Shown here piece by piece: positions 10,540 to 18,974 of a stretch of 64,000 bases of DNA. The notes beneath the pieces were generated by a model that saw only the letters and a program-made list of their open reading frames with translations, had not been told where the DNA came from and did no database searches. Every line of letters starts with the position of its first letter. Position 1 is the first letter of the stretch. The translations under genes were made by a program, and so were the position numbers. Origin of the DNA: Actinopolyspora halophila DSM 43834 (GTDB lineage Bacteria; Actinomycetota; Actinomycetes; Mycobacteriales; Pseudonocardiaceae); the NCBI RefSeq assembly GCF_000371785.1, contig NZ_AQUI01000002.1, positions 2,149,276 through 2,213,275 on the forward strand, in the 5' to 3' direction.

Positions 10540-10557
10540 ACAGTACGGCCGTACTGT
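10540..10557. promoter_or_regulatory. Perfect 18-bp palindrome upstream of the CoA-transferase operon
   Basis: ACAGTACGGCCGTACTGT is its own reverse complement and lies 45 bases upstream of the CoA-transferase start codon, in a stretch that is locally AT-rich (10518-10539). Size and symmetry fit a dimeric repressor site of the TetR or GntR kind; it lacks the T-N11-A LysR layout. The regulator is not identified; the nearest regulator gene is the LysR at 10714-11616. Confidence 0.65.
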
Positions 10558-10590
10558 GTCCGTTTCAACTGATGCGCTGGATCATTTCGC

Positions 10591-10619
10591 GAAAAACTGC
10601 GTGACCGCTGTGGTCACGC
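10591..10619 (-). terminator. Rho-independent terminator of the LysR gene
   Basis: Read on the minus strand, an 8-bp perfect stem (10612-10619 with 10599-10606, 5-base loop) is followed by AGTTTTTC. It lies ~95 bases after the LysR stop and before the palindrome of the next operon, so the CoA-transferase operon has its own promoter. Confidence 0.7.
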
Positions 10620-10713
10620 CTTTGGTGGAATACGCGGAGCACGGTGTTCGGAAGTGCGCCGGGAATTGTCCGTCTTTCGGCGGGGCTGTTCTCCGGGGAT
10701 CGCGCGGAGCGGT

Positions 10714-11616
10714 CTACCGGTCCGGCATCGTCTCTTTTGCCCTTTTCACGGGTTCCCGCAGTTCACAGTCCTCCGCGGCCCGGTCGAGCCGCCAGATCAG
10801 CCCCGTGGCGAGCGCGGGGGAGAAGTCCTCGAACGGAAGGACCACCTGTTCTTCCGTGCGGTACTTGTGCATTCCGCTCTCCGGGTCGAGCATGGAAATG
10901 GCGAATGCCGACCCGTTTGCGACCAATTCGCTGACGGCGGAATAGTCCCCGGTGTTGAGATGGATTCTGTTCTTGATTCCCGCGTTGTCCAGACGCTTTT
11001 CCAGTTGTTCGAAGTAAAGTGGTGCCGTCGCGGGGGCGGGAACAATATAGGAGTAGTCGGTGAGTTCGTCCAGACCAACACTCGTGTGGTCCCCGAATTC
11101 GGCACGCGGCAGTACGGCCCCGAGTGGTTCACGCGTCACCTCCACGACCCCGAGGGAGCTCGCGTCCACGGGAAGGTGCACCAGCGCCATGGCCAGTTCA
11201 CCACGGGTGACCGAGCGCACCAGCTCGTCGGTGTTCGCGGGCCAGCGCTTGATCCGGAAGTCCTGCGCACACCGGCGCTCCAGGCGTATGAGCCTGTCCC
11301 GGACCCGGGAGTGCAGCCCGGGGGCGACACCGATGAAGACGGTCGGTGTGGAACTGCCCACCGCCTGACGCATTCGCCAGGGGATGTCGTCGAAGCGGTG
11401 CATCACGTCCTTGGCAGTGGGCAGCAGGTGGCGCCCTGCCTCGGTCAGCTCCACGTTGTGCGAATCCCGTTCGAACAACGTCATGCCCAGTTCCCGCTCC
11501 AGATCGCGGATACGCTGGCTCAGCGGGGACGTGGCCATGTGGAGCTGGCGGGCGGCCCGCGAGAAACTCAGGTTCTCCGCGACCGCCACGAAGTAGCGCA
11601 GGTGGAAGATTTCCAT
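10714..11616 (-). CDS. LysR family transcriptional regulator
   Basis: A 300-residue LysR-type regulator. The N-terminal winged helix-turn-helix covers residues 1-60 (HLRYFVAVAENLSFSRAARQ, then SQRIRDLERELGMTLFERD), followed by a linker helix and a two-lobe effector-binding domain with little similarity to well-known members. Start ATG 11616 is placed where the family begins; 14 further codons upstream lack support. Such proteins bind a small effector and usually activate a neighbouring operon. The obvious candidate target is the CoA-transferase operon downstream on the same strand, but a terminator separates the two genes and the palindrome there is not LysR-like. Confidence 0.9.
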   Translation of the reverse strand: MEIFHLRYFVAVAENLSFSRAARQLHMATSPLSQRIRDLERELGMTLFERDSHNVELTEAGRHLLPTAKDVMHRFDDIPWRMRQAVGSSTPTVFIGVAPGLHSRVRDRLIRLERRCAQDFRIKRWPANTDELVRSVTRGELAMALVHLPVDASSLGVVEVTREPLGAVLPRAEFGDHTSVGLDELTDYSYIVPAPATAPLYFEQLEKRLDNAGIKNRIHLNTGDYSAVSELVANGSAFAISMLDPESGMHKYRTEEQVVLPFEDFSPALATGLIWRLDRAAEDCELREPVKRAKETMPDR

Positions 11617-11783
11617 CACGATCGAGACTACTCGGAGCCACTGGTGCTTTCCGAGCACTCGTCTTCCCCCGAACGGCTCAGGGGCACCCCACGCGGGGAC
11701 GCCCGCCAGGACGGCGCGGCTCGTCCGGCCTAGGATTCCGGTGCGAACGAGCGTGCGACGAACGACAGGAAAGGTGCGTACTC

Positions 11784-12206
11784 GTGCCGAAACCGCCGGT
11801 TCCCGAACAGGTCAGCAAGTTGCTCTCCGCGGCCAACCCCTCCGTGATCACCACGGTTCGCTCGGACGGCCAGCCGGTCTCGGTGGCGACCTGGTACCTG
11901 TGGGAGGAAGGAAACGTCCTGGTCAACATGGACCGGGGGAGAAAACGTCTGGACTACATGAGAGCCGAACCCAGAGTGAGCCTGACGGTGCTGGCCTCCG
12001 ACAACTGGTACACCCACGTCAGCCTGCAGGGGCGTGTCGTCGAGCTGCTGGACGACCCGGAGCTCACGGACATAGACCGGCTCGCGCGGCACTACACCGG
12101 CGAGCGGTATCACATTCGCGATCGGCACCGGATCAGCGCGCGGATCGCGGTCGACCGCTGGCACGGCTGGGGAGCCGCGGAGAACACCGACGTCGTTCAT
12201 CACTGA
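11784..12206 (+). CDS. PPOX-class, probably F420-dependent, flavin/deazaflavin oxidoreductase
   Basis: A 140-residue split-barrel protein of the pyridoxamine 5'-phosphate oxidase-like family. Features include the opening VSKLLSAANPSVITTVRSDG, the VATWYLWEEGNVLVNMDRG strand pair, RKRLDYMRAEPRVSLTVL, and a C-terminal RISARIAVDRWHGWGA. In actinobacteria such short proteins commonly bind coenzyme F420, though flavin or haem binders exist in the same fold. The cytosolic substrate is unknown. GTG 11784 is chosen because AGGAAAGG lies 8 bases upstream. The gene is monocistronic: it diverges from the LysR gene and converges on the ABC permease gene. Confidence 0.82.
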   Translation: MPKPPVPEQVSKLLSAANPSVITTVRSDGQPVSVATWYLWEEGNVLVNMDRGRKRLDYMRAEPRVSLTVLASDNWYTHVSLQGRVVELLDDPELTDIDRLARHYTGERYHIRDRHRISARIAVDRWHGWGAAENTDVVHH

Positions 12207-12269
12207 GCGCTCCGGCAGCGTCCCCGGCAGGAGGGGCACCCACCGCATCGTGCGCTCGTGGGCGGCGAG

Positions 12270-13175
12270 TCAGCTCGTGATGTCGCTTCGCCGGAAGCGC
12301 ACGAGCGCGGCGGTGGCGAACACCGAGGCGTAGACGGTGGCCGACAACGCTCCGTTGGCCATGTTCGTCCAGTCGATTCGTGAGTCCAGCAGGTCCACCC
12401 ACGCCGTGGCGTGGTGCGTGGGCAGCAGGAGTCGCAGTTCTCCCAACCTGGACACGTTGTCGAGAAGCTGGGAGAGCACCGAGATCCCCACGCTCGCGCC
12501 GACCGCGGCGAGCGGGTTGCTGGTGCTCACGCTGAACAGCAGCGCCAGACTCGCGACCCAGGTGAGGTGCAGGGTGAGGTAACCGCAGACGGCGGGAAGC
12601 ACGAACGCGCTCCACGGCCCCGTCAACACCCCGCCGTCCGGGGTGATCAGTGCACCAGTGCCGTACCAGAGCGTGCCCATGGCGAGGGCGGACAGAGTGA
12701 GCACGCACAGCCCCAGCCCGGACAGCAGCCCCGCCACGATGGCTTTCTGCCGCAGCAGCCGGTGCCGAGGTACCGGGATCGTGGCAAGGTAGCGCAAGCT
12801 CGCCCACGAGGACTCGCTGGCCACGGCATCGCCGAAGAACAGTGCCACTGTCAGGACCAGCAGCAAGTGGGTGCACAGCAGCAGGGTGAACACGGCGAAA
12901 TTCGAGCCGTTGAACACGGCGAGGTCGCCCAGGTCGGTGGCTCGTTGGCGGGACTGGCCGTCCCCGCCCAGCGCGAAAGCGGCTATCAACAGCGCCGGAA
13001 GGGCGACGAGGCAGCCCAGCACCGCCCGGGTGCGCTTGCGGGACAGCTGTCTGCGCAGCTCCACGTTCAGTGGCAGCGTCCGGTTCGCGCGGTAGCCGGG
13101 GGCACTGCCGTCCGCCCCGGACGCGTTCCCGATCTCCTCCACGGTCTCCGGGACGAGTTCCGGTTCCTCCCGCAT
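12270..13175 (-). CDS. ABC-2 type transporter permease
   Basis: A 301-residue integral membrane protein with about six hydrophobic segments, including ALPALLIAAFALGG, FTLLLCTHLLLVLTVALFFG and GLLSGLGLCVLTLSALAMG, an arrangement typical of ABC-2 exporter permeases. The ~50 N-terminal residues are charged and cytoplasmic. Its ATG overlaps the stop of the ATPase-hydrolase gene by one base (TGATG), so the two are translationally coupled and should form one exporter. It probably homodimerises with the fused ATPase. Substrate unknown. Confidence 0.85.
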   Translation of the reverse strand: MREEPELVPETVEEIGNASGADGSAPGYRANRTLPLNVELRRQLSRKRTRAVLGCLVALPALLIAAFALGGDGQSRQRATDLGDLAVFNGSNFAVFTLLLCTHLLLVLTVALFFGDAVASESSWASLRYLATIPVPRHRLLRQKAIVAGLLSGLGLCVLTLSALAMGTLWYGTGALITPDGGVLTGPWSAFVLPAVCGYLTLHLTWVASLALLFSVSTSNPLAAVGASVGISVLSQLLDNVSRLGELRLLLPTHHATAWVDLLDSRIDWTNMANGALSATVYASVFATAALVRFRRSDITS

Positions 13176-16042
13176 CAGCGGTCCTCTCCGACGAGTTCCA
13201 GGAAAGCGTCCTCGAGCTTGCGGTGAGGTCCTACCCGGTTGATCGAGACCTCGGAGTTCACCAAGGCGTTCACAGCGAGCGCAGTCGGGTGACCGGCGAG
13301 TTCGGCATAGACCACGTCGGAGCGGATCTCCACCTTGCCGATCCCCTCGAGTCCCTCGAGCGTCCGCGCCGCGCGTTCGGGCTGGTCGACGTGGAACGCG
13401 GTGATCGAGTCCGCGGCGATCAGCTCCTCGGTCGTACCTCCGGCCACACGACGCCCTTCACGGAGCACCACCACATGGGTGCAGGTCTTTTCGACCTCGT
13501 CGAGCAGGTGGCTGGACAACAGCACCGAACGTCCCGTGCTCGCGTACTCGCGGAGCACCTCGCGCATCCGCTGAGTGTGTGCCGGATCCAACGCGTTCAT
13601 CGGCTCGTCGAGTACCAGCAGGTCGGGCATCCCCAGCATCGCCTGGGCCAGGGCGACGCGCTGCCGCATTCCCGGTCCGTAGGTGCCTGCCTTGTGGTTG
13701 GCGAACTCGCCGAGAGCGGCGATGCGCACGACCTCGTCCAGCCTGGCCTGCTCGAGAGGGCGCCCGGTGGCCTCCCAGTGGCTGCGCAGGTTTTCCAGTC
13801 CGGTCAGGTGCGGCAACAGCCCGGGTGACTCCACCACGCCGCCCACGCGGGACAGCACAGGGGCGCTCGGTGTGATTCCGTGACCGAATACCCGGACCCG
13901 TCCCTCCTCGGCCCGGCTCAGTCCGAGGACGATGCGCAGCAGGGTGGTCTTTCCCGCGCCGTTCGGCCCGAGCAGCCCGACTATTTGCCCCGGTTCGACG
14001 CGCACGGACAGGTCCCGTACGGCATCGGGGCTGCGCGGGTAGGACTTGCCGACCCCCTCCACGGCCAGGGGGACGTCTGTGAGCTCCGGATCGGGTGGTT
14101 GCCCGCGTGAACGTCCGAACCGGATCGCCAGCACCGCACCGGCGACGATCAGAATCGCGAACGTGCCGATCCCGATCAGTGCCCCGTAGGGAGGTGAGGT
14201 CTTCTCCACGGGCTCCGCGGACACCGAGGGCAGTGAAATCGTGTTCCTGCCTGCCGGGGCGACCCGGTGGACGGCAGGCTCCTCCGGGGAGGAGTAGGCA
14301 GCGTCCGTCGTGCTCAGCCGTAGTCGTAACCGGTGGCCGGTCTTGAGGGTGTGCACTGTCGGCGATAACGCGACATCGACCGTGCTCGCCGCGCCGTCCT
14401 CGGCGAGATCGGTCACGCGGATGGCGGCACTGCTCCTGCCGAGAGGCGTTCGTGATCCGTCCGGTCCGACGTCGAGGAGCCTGGCGAAGAGCACGGCGGT
14501 GTCACCGCTGGGTTGCCCCGGCACGGAGGCCACCGACAGCTCGGTCTGTGGAACTCCCGTTATGCGCACGTCCTGCTCCGAGCGTCGGCTCTCGAAGACG
14601 GCCGTCTGAGCCGCGGGCTGTTCGCCCACCCCGGAGTTCGGAGTGTTCGGGGGGGAGGTGGCCACTCCGGAGGAGGCGCCGTCTCGATCGCCGGAGTCGT
14701 TGTTCCGCGGGGTGGAAGACGAGTTGGCGCTGCCGCCGGGCGGATTGATCACTTTCGTCGCCGCTCCCCGCAGCGGGAGGGCGAAGCGTGGCACGGACTC
14801 CTCCTCGAGTCCCGGGTAGCGCCCGGCCACCAGCGTGCTCCGCTGCGTTTCGGAGTCGCCGTCGGTGTCCTCGGCCAGTTGGTACGAGAACGAGCTCGTG
14901 GGGCGGGGACCGCGGGATTCACCGGGTTCGTGCAGCTGGTGGGAGAACCAGTCCCCTACCCGTTCCCAGACCGAGGGGGAGAACCCTCGGTCCGCGCGTT
15001 CGTCGACCCAGAGCATCTTCACCGCGCCGCCGGCCGCGGTGATCTGCCGTGCGTTCGCGTCGGCCTGTTCGAGCCCGAACAGGGCGTCGTTCTGGCGCTG
15101 GACCAGCAGTGTCGGTACGTCTATGTTGTCCGTGACGGTCGAGGGGGAGGCCGCTGCGAGCATCCGTGACGTGCGTTCGCCCGCTTGTCCGGTCCTGGCC
15201 AGTTCCGTGTAGGCCCTGCAGAGTTGTTCGACGAAGTTCTCGCAAGTCAGCGGCTCGTCGCCCGGTGTCGTACTCGGGGGCGGCGCCGTGGAGCTCGACG
15301 ACGTCGTGCTCGGCGGAGAAGTGGATTCGGAGTTCGGAGCCCCCGTGGCCATCTCGAAGAGCTTGCGAGCCCAGAGGTTTTTGAACACCCCCGCAGCGCC
15401 CTCGGCTCCGTGCGCGGCGGGGGTCGAGGCCGGGATCGGGTTCTGTGAGGCCGCGTTCGGCAGCATGGCTTCGGAGAGGTCGTTGTAGGTCGCCATCGGA
15501 GCTATGGCGTCGACTCGCGGGTCGTTTCCGGCCAGCAGCATGCTCAGCGCGCCGCCGTAGGAGATCCCGCCGACGCCGACCAGCGGATCCTCCTCGCTCT
15601 GAGTGGCGATCTCGGGCTGCCTGGCCATCCAGTCCAACAGCTGCCGCGCGTCGGCGACCTCGTAGTCCGGAGAGTTCAAAGCGATCTTTCCCGTGCTGTC
15701 CCCGAAACCGCGTGCGGAGTACGTCAGCACGGTGAACCCGCGGGCGGCGAGTCTTCGGGCCGGGCCGGCGAGGTCCGATCCGTCCCCGGTGAAACCGTGT
15801 GCCAGCACCACGGCCGGGGCCGGTGTGGAGGAGGGGGTGAACAGCGTGAGGTCCAGTTGGACACGCTGTTGTCGTTGTGGTCCGTCCAGTACGTCGATCT
15901 GCGCGTGACGGGCGCTGATGCGCGACGGTTGTCGAACCGATTCGTCGTCCGAGGACCACAGGGCCGTTCCGGCCACGATCAGGGTGATCAGGACGACCGA
16001 GAGCAGCGTGAAGCTCGGAGCATGTCGACGGGACGGAAGCAC
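13175..16042 (-). CDS. Extracellular alpha/beta-hydrolase fused to ABC transporter ATPase
   Basis: A 955-residue fusion. TM1 (residues ~10-29) is followed by an extracellular X-Pro-dipeptidyl-peptidase/CocE-type alpha/beta-hydrolase with nucleophile elbow GGISYGGALS and lid containing a Ser/Thr/Pro-rich run, then a PepX_C-like beta-sandwich (~480-610). TM2 (~619-643) leads into a cytoplasmic ATPase (655-955) with Walker A GPNGAGKTT, signature-like YGPGMRQR and Walker B LLVLDEP. The topology places each domain on its functional side. Where a catalytic His is expected (typically GGHDGG) the sequence reads DERADRGF, so hydrolase activity is doubtful. GTG 16042 has AGGG 8 bases upstream and leaves a short basic N-terminus before TM1. 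The architecture recurs in actinobacteria; its function is not established to my knowledge. Confidence 0.85.
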   Translation of the reverse strand: MLPSRRHAPSFTLLSVVLITLIVAGTALWSSDDESVRQPSRISARHAQIDVLDGPQRQQRVQLDLTLFTPSSTPAPAVVLAHGFTGDGSDLAGPARRLAARGFTVLTYSARGFGDSTGKIALNSPDYEVADARQLLDWMARQPEIATQSEEDPLVGVGGISYGGALSMLLAGNDPRVDAIAPMATYNDLSEAMLPNAASQNPIPASTPAAHGAEGAAGVFKNLWARKLFEMATGAPNSESTSPPSTTSSSSTAPPPSTTPGDEPLTCENFVEQLCRAYTELARTGQAGERTSRMLAAASPSTVTDNIDVPTLLVQRQNDALFGLEQADANARQITAAGGAVKMLWVDERADRGFSPSVWERVGDWFSHQLHEPGESRGPRPTSSFSYQLAEDTDGDSETQRSTLVAGRYPGLEEESVPRFALPLRGAATKVINPPGGSANSSSTPRNNDSGDRDGASSGVATSPPNTPNSGVGEQPAAQTAVFESRRSEQDVRITGVPQTELSVASVPGQPSGDTAVLFARLLDVGPDGSRTPLGRSSAAIRVTDLAEDGAASTVDVALSPTVHTLKTGHRLRLRLSTTDAAYSSPEEPAVHRVAPAGRNTISLPSVSAEPVEKTSPPYGALIGIGTFAILIVAGAVLAIRFGRSRGQPPDPELTDVPLAVEGVGKSYPRSPDAVRDLSVRVEPGQIVGLLGPNGAGKTTLLRIVLGLSRAEEGRVRVFGHGITPSAPVLSRVGGVVESPGLLPHLTGLENLRSHWEATGRPLEQARLDEVVRIAALGEFANHKAGTYGPGMRQRVALAQAMLGMPDLLVLDEPMNALDPAHTQRMREVLREYASTGRSVLLSSHLLDEVEKTCTHVVVLREGRRVAGGTTEELIAADSITAFHVDQPERAARTLEGLEGIGKVEIRSDVVYAELAGHPTALAVNALVNSEVSINRVGPHRKLEDAFLELVGEDR

Positions 16043-16102
16043 GCGCACGACCCTAGGGGAACCGGGGCGTCGATGGGACTCCGAGAAGCCGGTAGGTGCG
16101 AA

Positions 16103-16127
16103 GACGCTATGGATTAGATACAGCGTC
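16103..16127. promoter_or_regulatory. Inverted repeat upstream of the hydrolase-ABC operon
   Basis: GACGCT and AGCGTC arms flank 13 bases, ~60 bases upstream of the operon's GTG, in the relatively AT-rich stretch between this operon and the TerC riboswitch. It could be an operator. The rest of 16043-16385 shows no gene that I can support. Confidence 0.3.
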
Positions 16128-16385
16128 GAAATCGCATCGCTATCGGCGTGATCCGAGTGCGGCTTCCACGGGCCATTTAACCACTCGGTGGTGACATTGG
16201 CTACATGAAAATTACTCGTATCATATGTCCGGTGCTCGAACGGCGCGGACGCTCGCCACTCCGGTGTGGACGCCCCACCTTCCCCGAGTAGCAGCCCGCG
16301 CGTGTCTGTGTCCGCCCGTGGTGCCGACCGCCACACCCGCTTGCCCGCCGCCCGCGCGCATGAGTGAGAATCTCGAGGAGGTTGT

Positions 16386-16523
16386 GGAGGGGAGTATTCC
16401 TACACGGCGGCATCGTCATCACGGACCGACGACGCGCGTTGCGCTGACTCGGGCCCGGTGCCGTCGGCCGGTTCGACCGGTGGGAGAGACCTCCGGTCCT
16501 TGGCAATGGCCCTGTACCGGAGG
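16386..16523 (+). ncRNA. yybP-ykoY (Mn2+-sensing) riboswitch with RBS-sequestering platform
   Basis: The aptamer shows both conserved internal-loop strands of this family. GGAGG at 16386-16390 runs into the loop strand GGAGTA (together GGGGAGTA at 16389-16396); the other strand GAGAC at 16486-16490 leads into CCTCC (16490-16494). GGAGG pairs with CCTCC to form P1. The same 3' strand, extended as CCTCCGGT (16490-16497), is the exact complement of ACCGGAGG (16516-16523), the ribosome binding site of terC. Ligand-stabilised P1 would free the RBS, and its absence would allow sequestration: a translational ON switch. Family members sense Mn2+ and control TerC/MntP/Alx-type exporters. Confidence 0.82.
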
Positions 16524-16529
16524 TGGTCG

Positions 16530-17546
16530 ATGCGCATCGGAACGCAAGTGCTCGCTCAGGCGGCGGAGCGGAATCAGCAGGAAACGCTGGGTGTTCCCTG
16601 GTGGGTATGGCTGGCGACCCTGGGCGGTCTGCTCCTGCTGCTGTTGTTGGACCTGGTCATCGTCGACAGGAAACCCCACGAAGTGGGAATGGCGGAAGCG
16701 GCCCGCTGGGTGGTTTTCTACGTGGGCTGCGCGCTTCTGTTCGGAGCCGGGGTCTGGCTGCTGGGCGGTCATGAATTCGCCGTGCAGTATTTCACGGGTT
16801 ATGTAGTGGAATACTCGTTGAGCGTGGACAACCTGTTCATCTTCATGGTGATCATGTCCAGTTTCGCGGTCCCCGCCGTTCACCAGCACCGTGTGCTGCT
16901 GATCGGCATCGTTCTCGCGTTGGTTTTCCGCGGTTTCTTCATCGCGGTCGGAGCGCAACTGATCGCGAGATTCGTCTGGGTGTTCTTCGTCTTCGGTGCT
17001 TTCCTGCTCTGGACGGCGGCGAACATGCTCCGGAACAAGGAGGAGAGCGAGGACCCCGAGAACGCCGTGGTGCGCTGGGTGCGCAAGGCCTACCCGGTTA
17101 CCGAGCAGTTCCACGGAACGAAGATGTCGGTGAAATTCGACGGCAAGCGGTGGCTCACTCCGATGTTCGTCGTCATCATCGCCATCGGAAGCTCCGACGT
17201 GATGTTCGCGGTGGACTCCATTCCGGCGATTTTCGGAATCACCAAGGACTCCTTCCTGGTGTTCACGGCCAATGCTTTCGCTCTGATGGGGTTGCGCCAG
17301 TTGTACTTCCTGCTGGGAAATCTCGTCGACCGGCTCGTTTATCTGTCCGCCGGTCTTGCGGTGATTCTGGCCTTCATCGGTTTCAAGCTGGTCGTGCACG
17401 CCATGCACGAGTACGGTTGGGTGCCCGAGTGGTTCGAGATCGGGAACTTGCTCTCGCTCGGTGTCATAGTTTCCGTTCTACTGGTGACCGCGCTGGCGAG
17501 CTTGCTGAAGTCCCGCAAGGAACAACAAGCCACGGAGCGGGGCTGA
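16530..17546 (+). CDS. TerC family integral membrane protein (Alx-like, putative Mn2+ exporter)
   Basis: A 338-residue TerC-family protein with about nine membrane segments. Acidic intramembrane signatures typical of the family are present: VVEYSLSVDNLFIFMVIMS near residue 95 and AIGSSDVMFAVDSIPAIFGI near residue 215. Characterised homologues (Alx, YkoY) export manganese, in part to metallate secreted enzymes. ATG 16530 lies 6 bases after GGAGG, the same sequence the upstream riboswitch can sequester, so both the start and the Mn2+ link are well supported. The gene is monocistronic and followed by a 22-bp hairpin. Confidence 0.92.
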   Translation: MRIGTQVLAQAAERNQQETLGVPWWVWLATLGGLLLLLLLDLVIVDRKPHEVGMAEAARWVVFYVGCALLFGAGVWLLGGHEFAVQYFTGYVVEYSLSVDNLFIFMVIMSSFAVPAVHQHRVLLIGIVLALVFRGFFIAVGAQLIARFVWVFFVFGAFLLWTAANMLRNKEESEDPENAVVRWVRKAYPVTEQFHGTKMSVKFDGKRWLTPMFVVIIAIGSSDVMFAVDSIPAIFGITKDSFLVFTANAFALMGLRQLYFLLGNLVDRLVYLSAGLAVILAFIGFKLVVHAMHEYGWVPEWFEIGNLLSLGVIVSVLLVTALASLLKSRKEQQATERG

Positions 17547-17556
17547 TCGAGGTTTT

Positions 17557-17604
17557 CCGGTTCTCCGTCGTGCTCGCAGGTCTGCGAGCACGACGGAGAA
17601 CCGG
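17557..17604. terminator. 22-bp perfect hairpin between convergent terC and RES-toxin genes
   Basis: Arms 17557-17578 and 17583-17604 are exact reverse complements around a GGTC loop, between two converging genes. There is no T-tract on either strand; strong U-less hairpins act as terminators in actinobacteria. Confidence 0.7.
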
Positions 17605-17647
17605 GGACGGGCTTCCGGGCGCGTGCTGCGGCCCAGCTGCCGAGCCG

Positions 17648-18304
17648 TCAGCTGAGCATCGTGTAGCTGAGTTCCTTGCACACCCGGCCGAGCGGAAGGT
17701 CGAGCCCGGGGTTCTCGAGCGGGAGCAGCAGGTCCGGCGAGTCCGGTAACACCGTTCCGGCCGGGGGGTCCCACAAGCACACCGAGGGGTGCCCGGCGTC
17801 CATGGAGGAGCGGTACCAGAGACCGTCCAGTTCGGGGTAGGCAGCCCGGATGCAACGTGCCCAGGCCTGGGTGCGCTCCTTCGTCCCGTTGCTGATCGCC
17901 TGGGAAGCGCCGACCCTGGTGGGCCAGAGTCCGGACAGGTCCAGCAGCCGCACCGTGCGGCGTGGCCGGAAGATCACGAGCTGCGGAGCACGCGTTTTGC
18001 GGTCCACAGTGGAAGTGGCCTGGAACACTTCGGCTATGCACGTGCGTACGGAGAGGGAGAAGTACAGCACGCCGTGCTCCCTGGTCACGGCGGGACCGCC
18101 CTGCGGGGTGGGCGGGTGCGGGTCGAATCGCGCGTGCGGGAGCGGGCCGGCGTAGCGAAAACTGTCCCACTGCTGGGGATGGTTACCACCGGAAGTGAAG
18201 ACCCTGACGAGTCTGGTCCCGGCCGGAAGTGCTACGACGTCCTCGGTCCGCCGGAGCATGGCCTGCAGTGCGGCGGGAGCGGGTGGCTGGGGGAGCCGGG
18301 CCAT
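17648..18304 (-). CDS. RES-domain toxin (NAD+-degrading toxin of a RES-Xre pair)
   Basis: A 218-residue RES-family protein, the toxin half of RES-Xre toxin-antitoxin systems; characterised members such as MbcT phosphorolyse or hydrolyse NAD+. The fold begins at LVRVFTSGGNHPQQWDSFRY. The conserved Arg, Tyr (GVLYFSLSVRTCIAEVF, giving Y-S and the E) and C-terminal Ser (YRSSMDAGHPSVCLW) that name the family are visible. It lies 24 bases downstream of the putative antitoxin gene on the same strand, as usual for this class. GC-rich codon use matches its neighbours, with no sign of recent arrival. Confidence 0.85.
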   Translation of the reverse strand: MARLPQPPAPAALQAMLRRTEDVVALPAGTRLVRVFTSGGNHPQQWDSFRYAGPLPHARFDPHPPTPQGGPAVTREHGVLYFSLSVRTCIAEVFQATSTVDRKTRAPQLVIFRPRRTVRLLDLSGLWPTRVGASQAISNGTKERTQAWARCIRAAYPELDGLWYRSSMDAGHPSVCLWDPPAGTVLPDSPDLLLPLENPGLDLPLGRVCKELSYTMLS

Positions 18305-18328
18305 CTGTGGTCCTGTGTCCGTCGACGA

Positions 18329-18913
18329 CTACGCGGGGGTTCCGATGACCGAGGCGAGTTCGGCCACCCGCTGTGGATTGCCGTAGGCCATCAGCCACTC
18401 CCGCGGACTCACGGGCCGGTCTCCCAATTCCAGGTCCTCCTGGGGGGTCGTCATGAAATTGGCCAGAACCAGAGCGGGCTGGTCACTCGGCATCGCGGCC
18501 AGCACGGTTTCCAGGCCGGGCAGCACGTCGTCGTCGGTGAACTGCCAGGCGGGAAGCCGCCATCCTCCGCGGTCCTTCCAGCCGATCAGTCTGCGCGAGG
18601 CCACGCGGTGCCGGATGCGGCTGCCGTCCACGCCGACGCGTTCGGCGGCTTGTCCCACCGAGAGCGCCGTGTCGCGCAGTACCGTCTGTTCCGCGACGGA
18701 TCGTGCCCTGGGATCGGTCTCCTCCTCACCGAGCGGACTCAGATCCAGCCCCGTCTCGGTCAGCGCGCTCCGTTCGGATTCGTCGAAGTGCGCGCCGGGA
18801 TCGGCCTGGGCGGGAGTGAGCCGTTTGGCCGCGTCCTCGACCAGCGTGAGGAATTCGTGCGCGGTCACCTTCAAACCGGCTCTCGCCAGCACGGTCTCCA
18901 GCGCGACTGTCAT
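18329..18913 (-). CDS. Xre/MbcA-like antitoxin of the RES pair
   Basis: A 194-residue protein. A helix-turn-helix-like segment (TALSVGQAAERVGVDGSRIRHRV, ~residues 85-107) would bind DNA. The C-terminus ALVLANFMTTPQEDL...SPREWLMAYGNPQRVAELA matches the MbcA/ParS/Xre toxin-binding domain, whose typical text is SPxEWLxxGGxxxxVxxLA. It precedes the RES toxin gene on the same strand. Antitoxins of this class cap the toxin active site with the C-terminus and repress their own promoter; an inverted repeat at 18975-19010 is a candidate operator. The middle ~70 residues have no recognised domain. Confidence 0.78.
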   Translation of the reverse strand: MTVALETVLARAGLKVTAHEFLTLVEDAAKRLTPAQADPGAHFDESERSALTETGLDLSPLGEEETDPRARSVAEQTVLRDTALSVGQAAERVGVDGSRIRHRVASRRLIGWKDRGGWRLPAWQFTDDDVLPGLETVLAAMPSDQPALVLANFMTTPQEDLELGDRPVSPREWLMAYGNPQRVAELASVIGTPA

Positions 18914-18974
18914 ACTTCCAGCTTAACGCTTTTCGCGGCCTCGTGTGCGCCGTCGTGCGAACCGTGTCATTTTT

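Noticed and set aside
10540-10557. LysR binding site
   Set aside because: Perfect 18-bp palindrome lacks the T-N11-A layout; the site may belong to another regulator.
17557-17604. IS-element terminal inverted repeat
   Set aside because: The two arms are contiguous around a 4-base loop between convergent genes; no transposase or target-site duplication. Read as a terminator.
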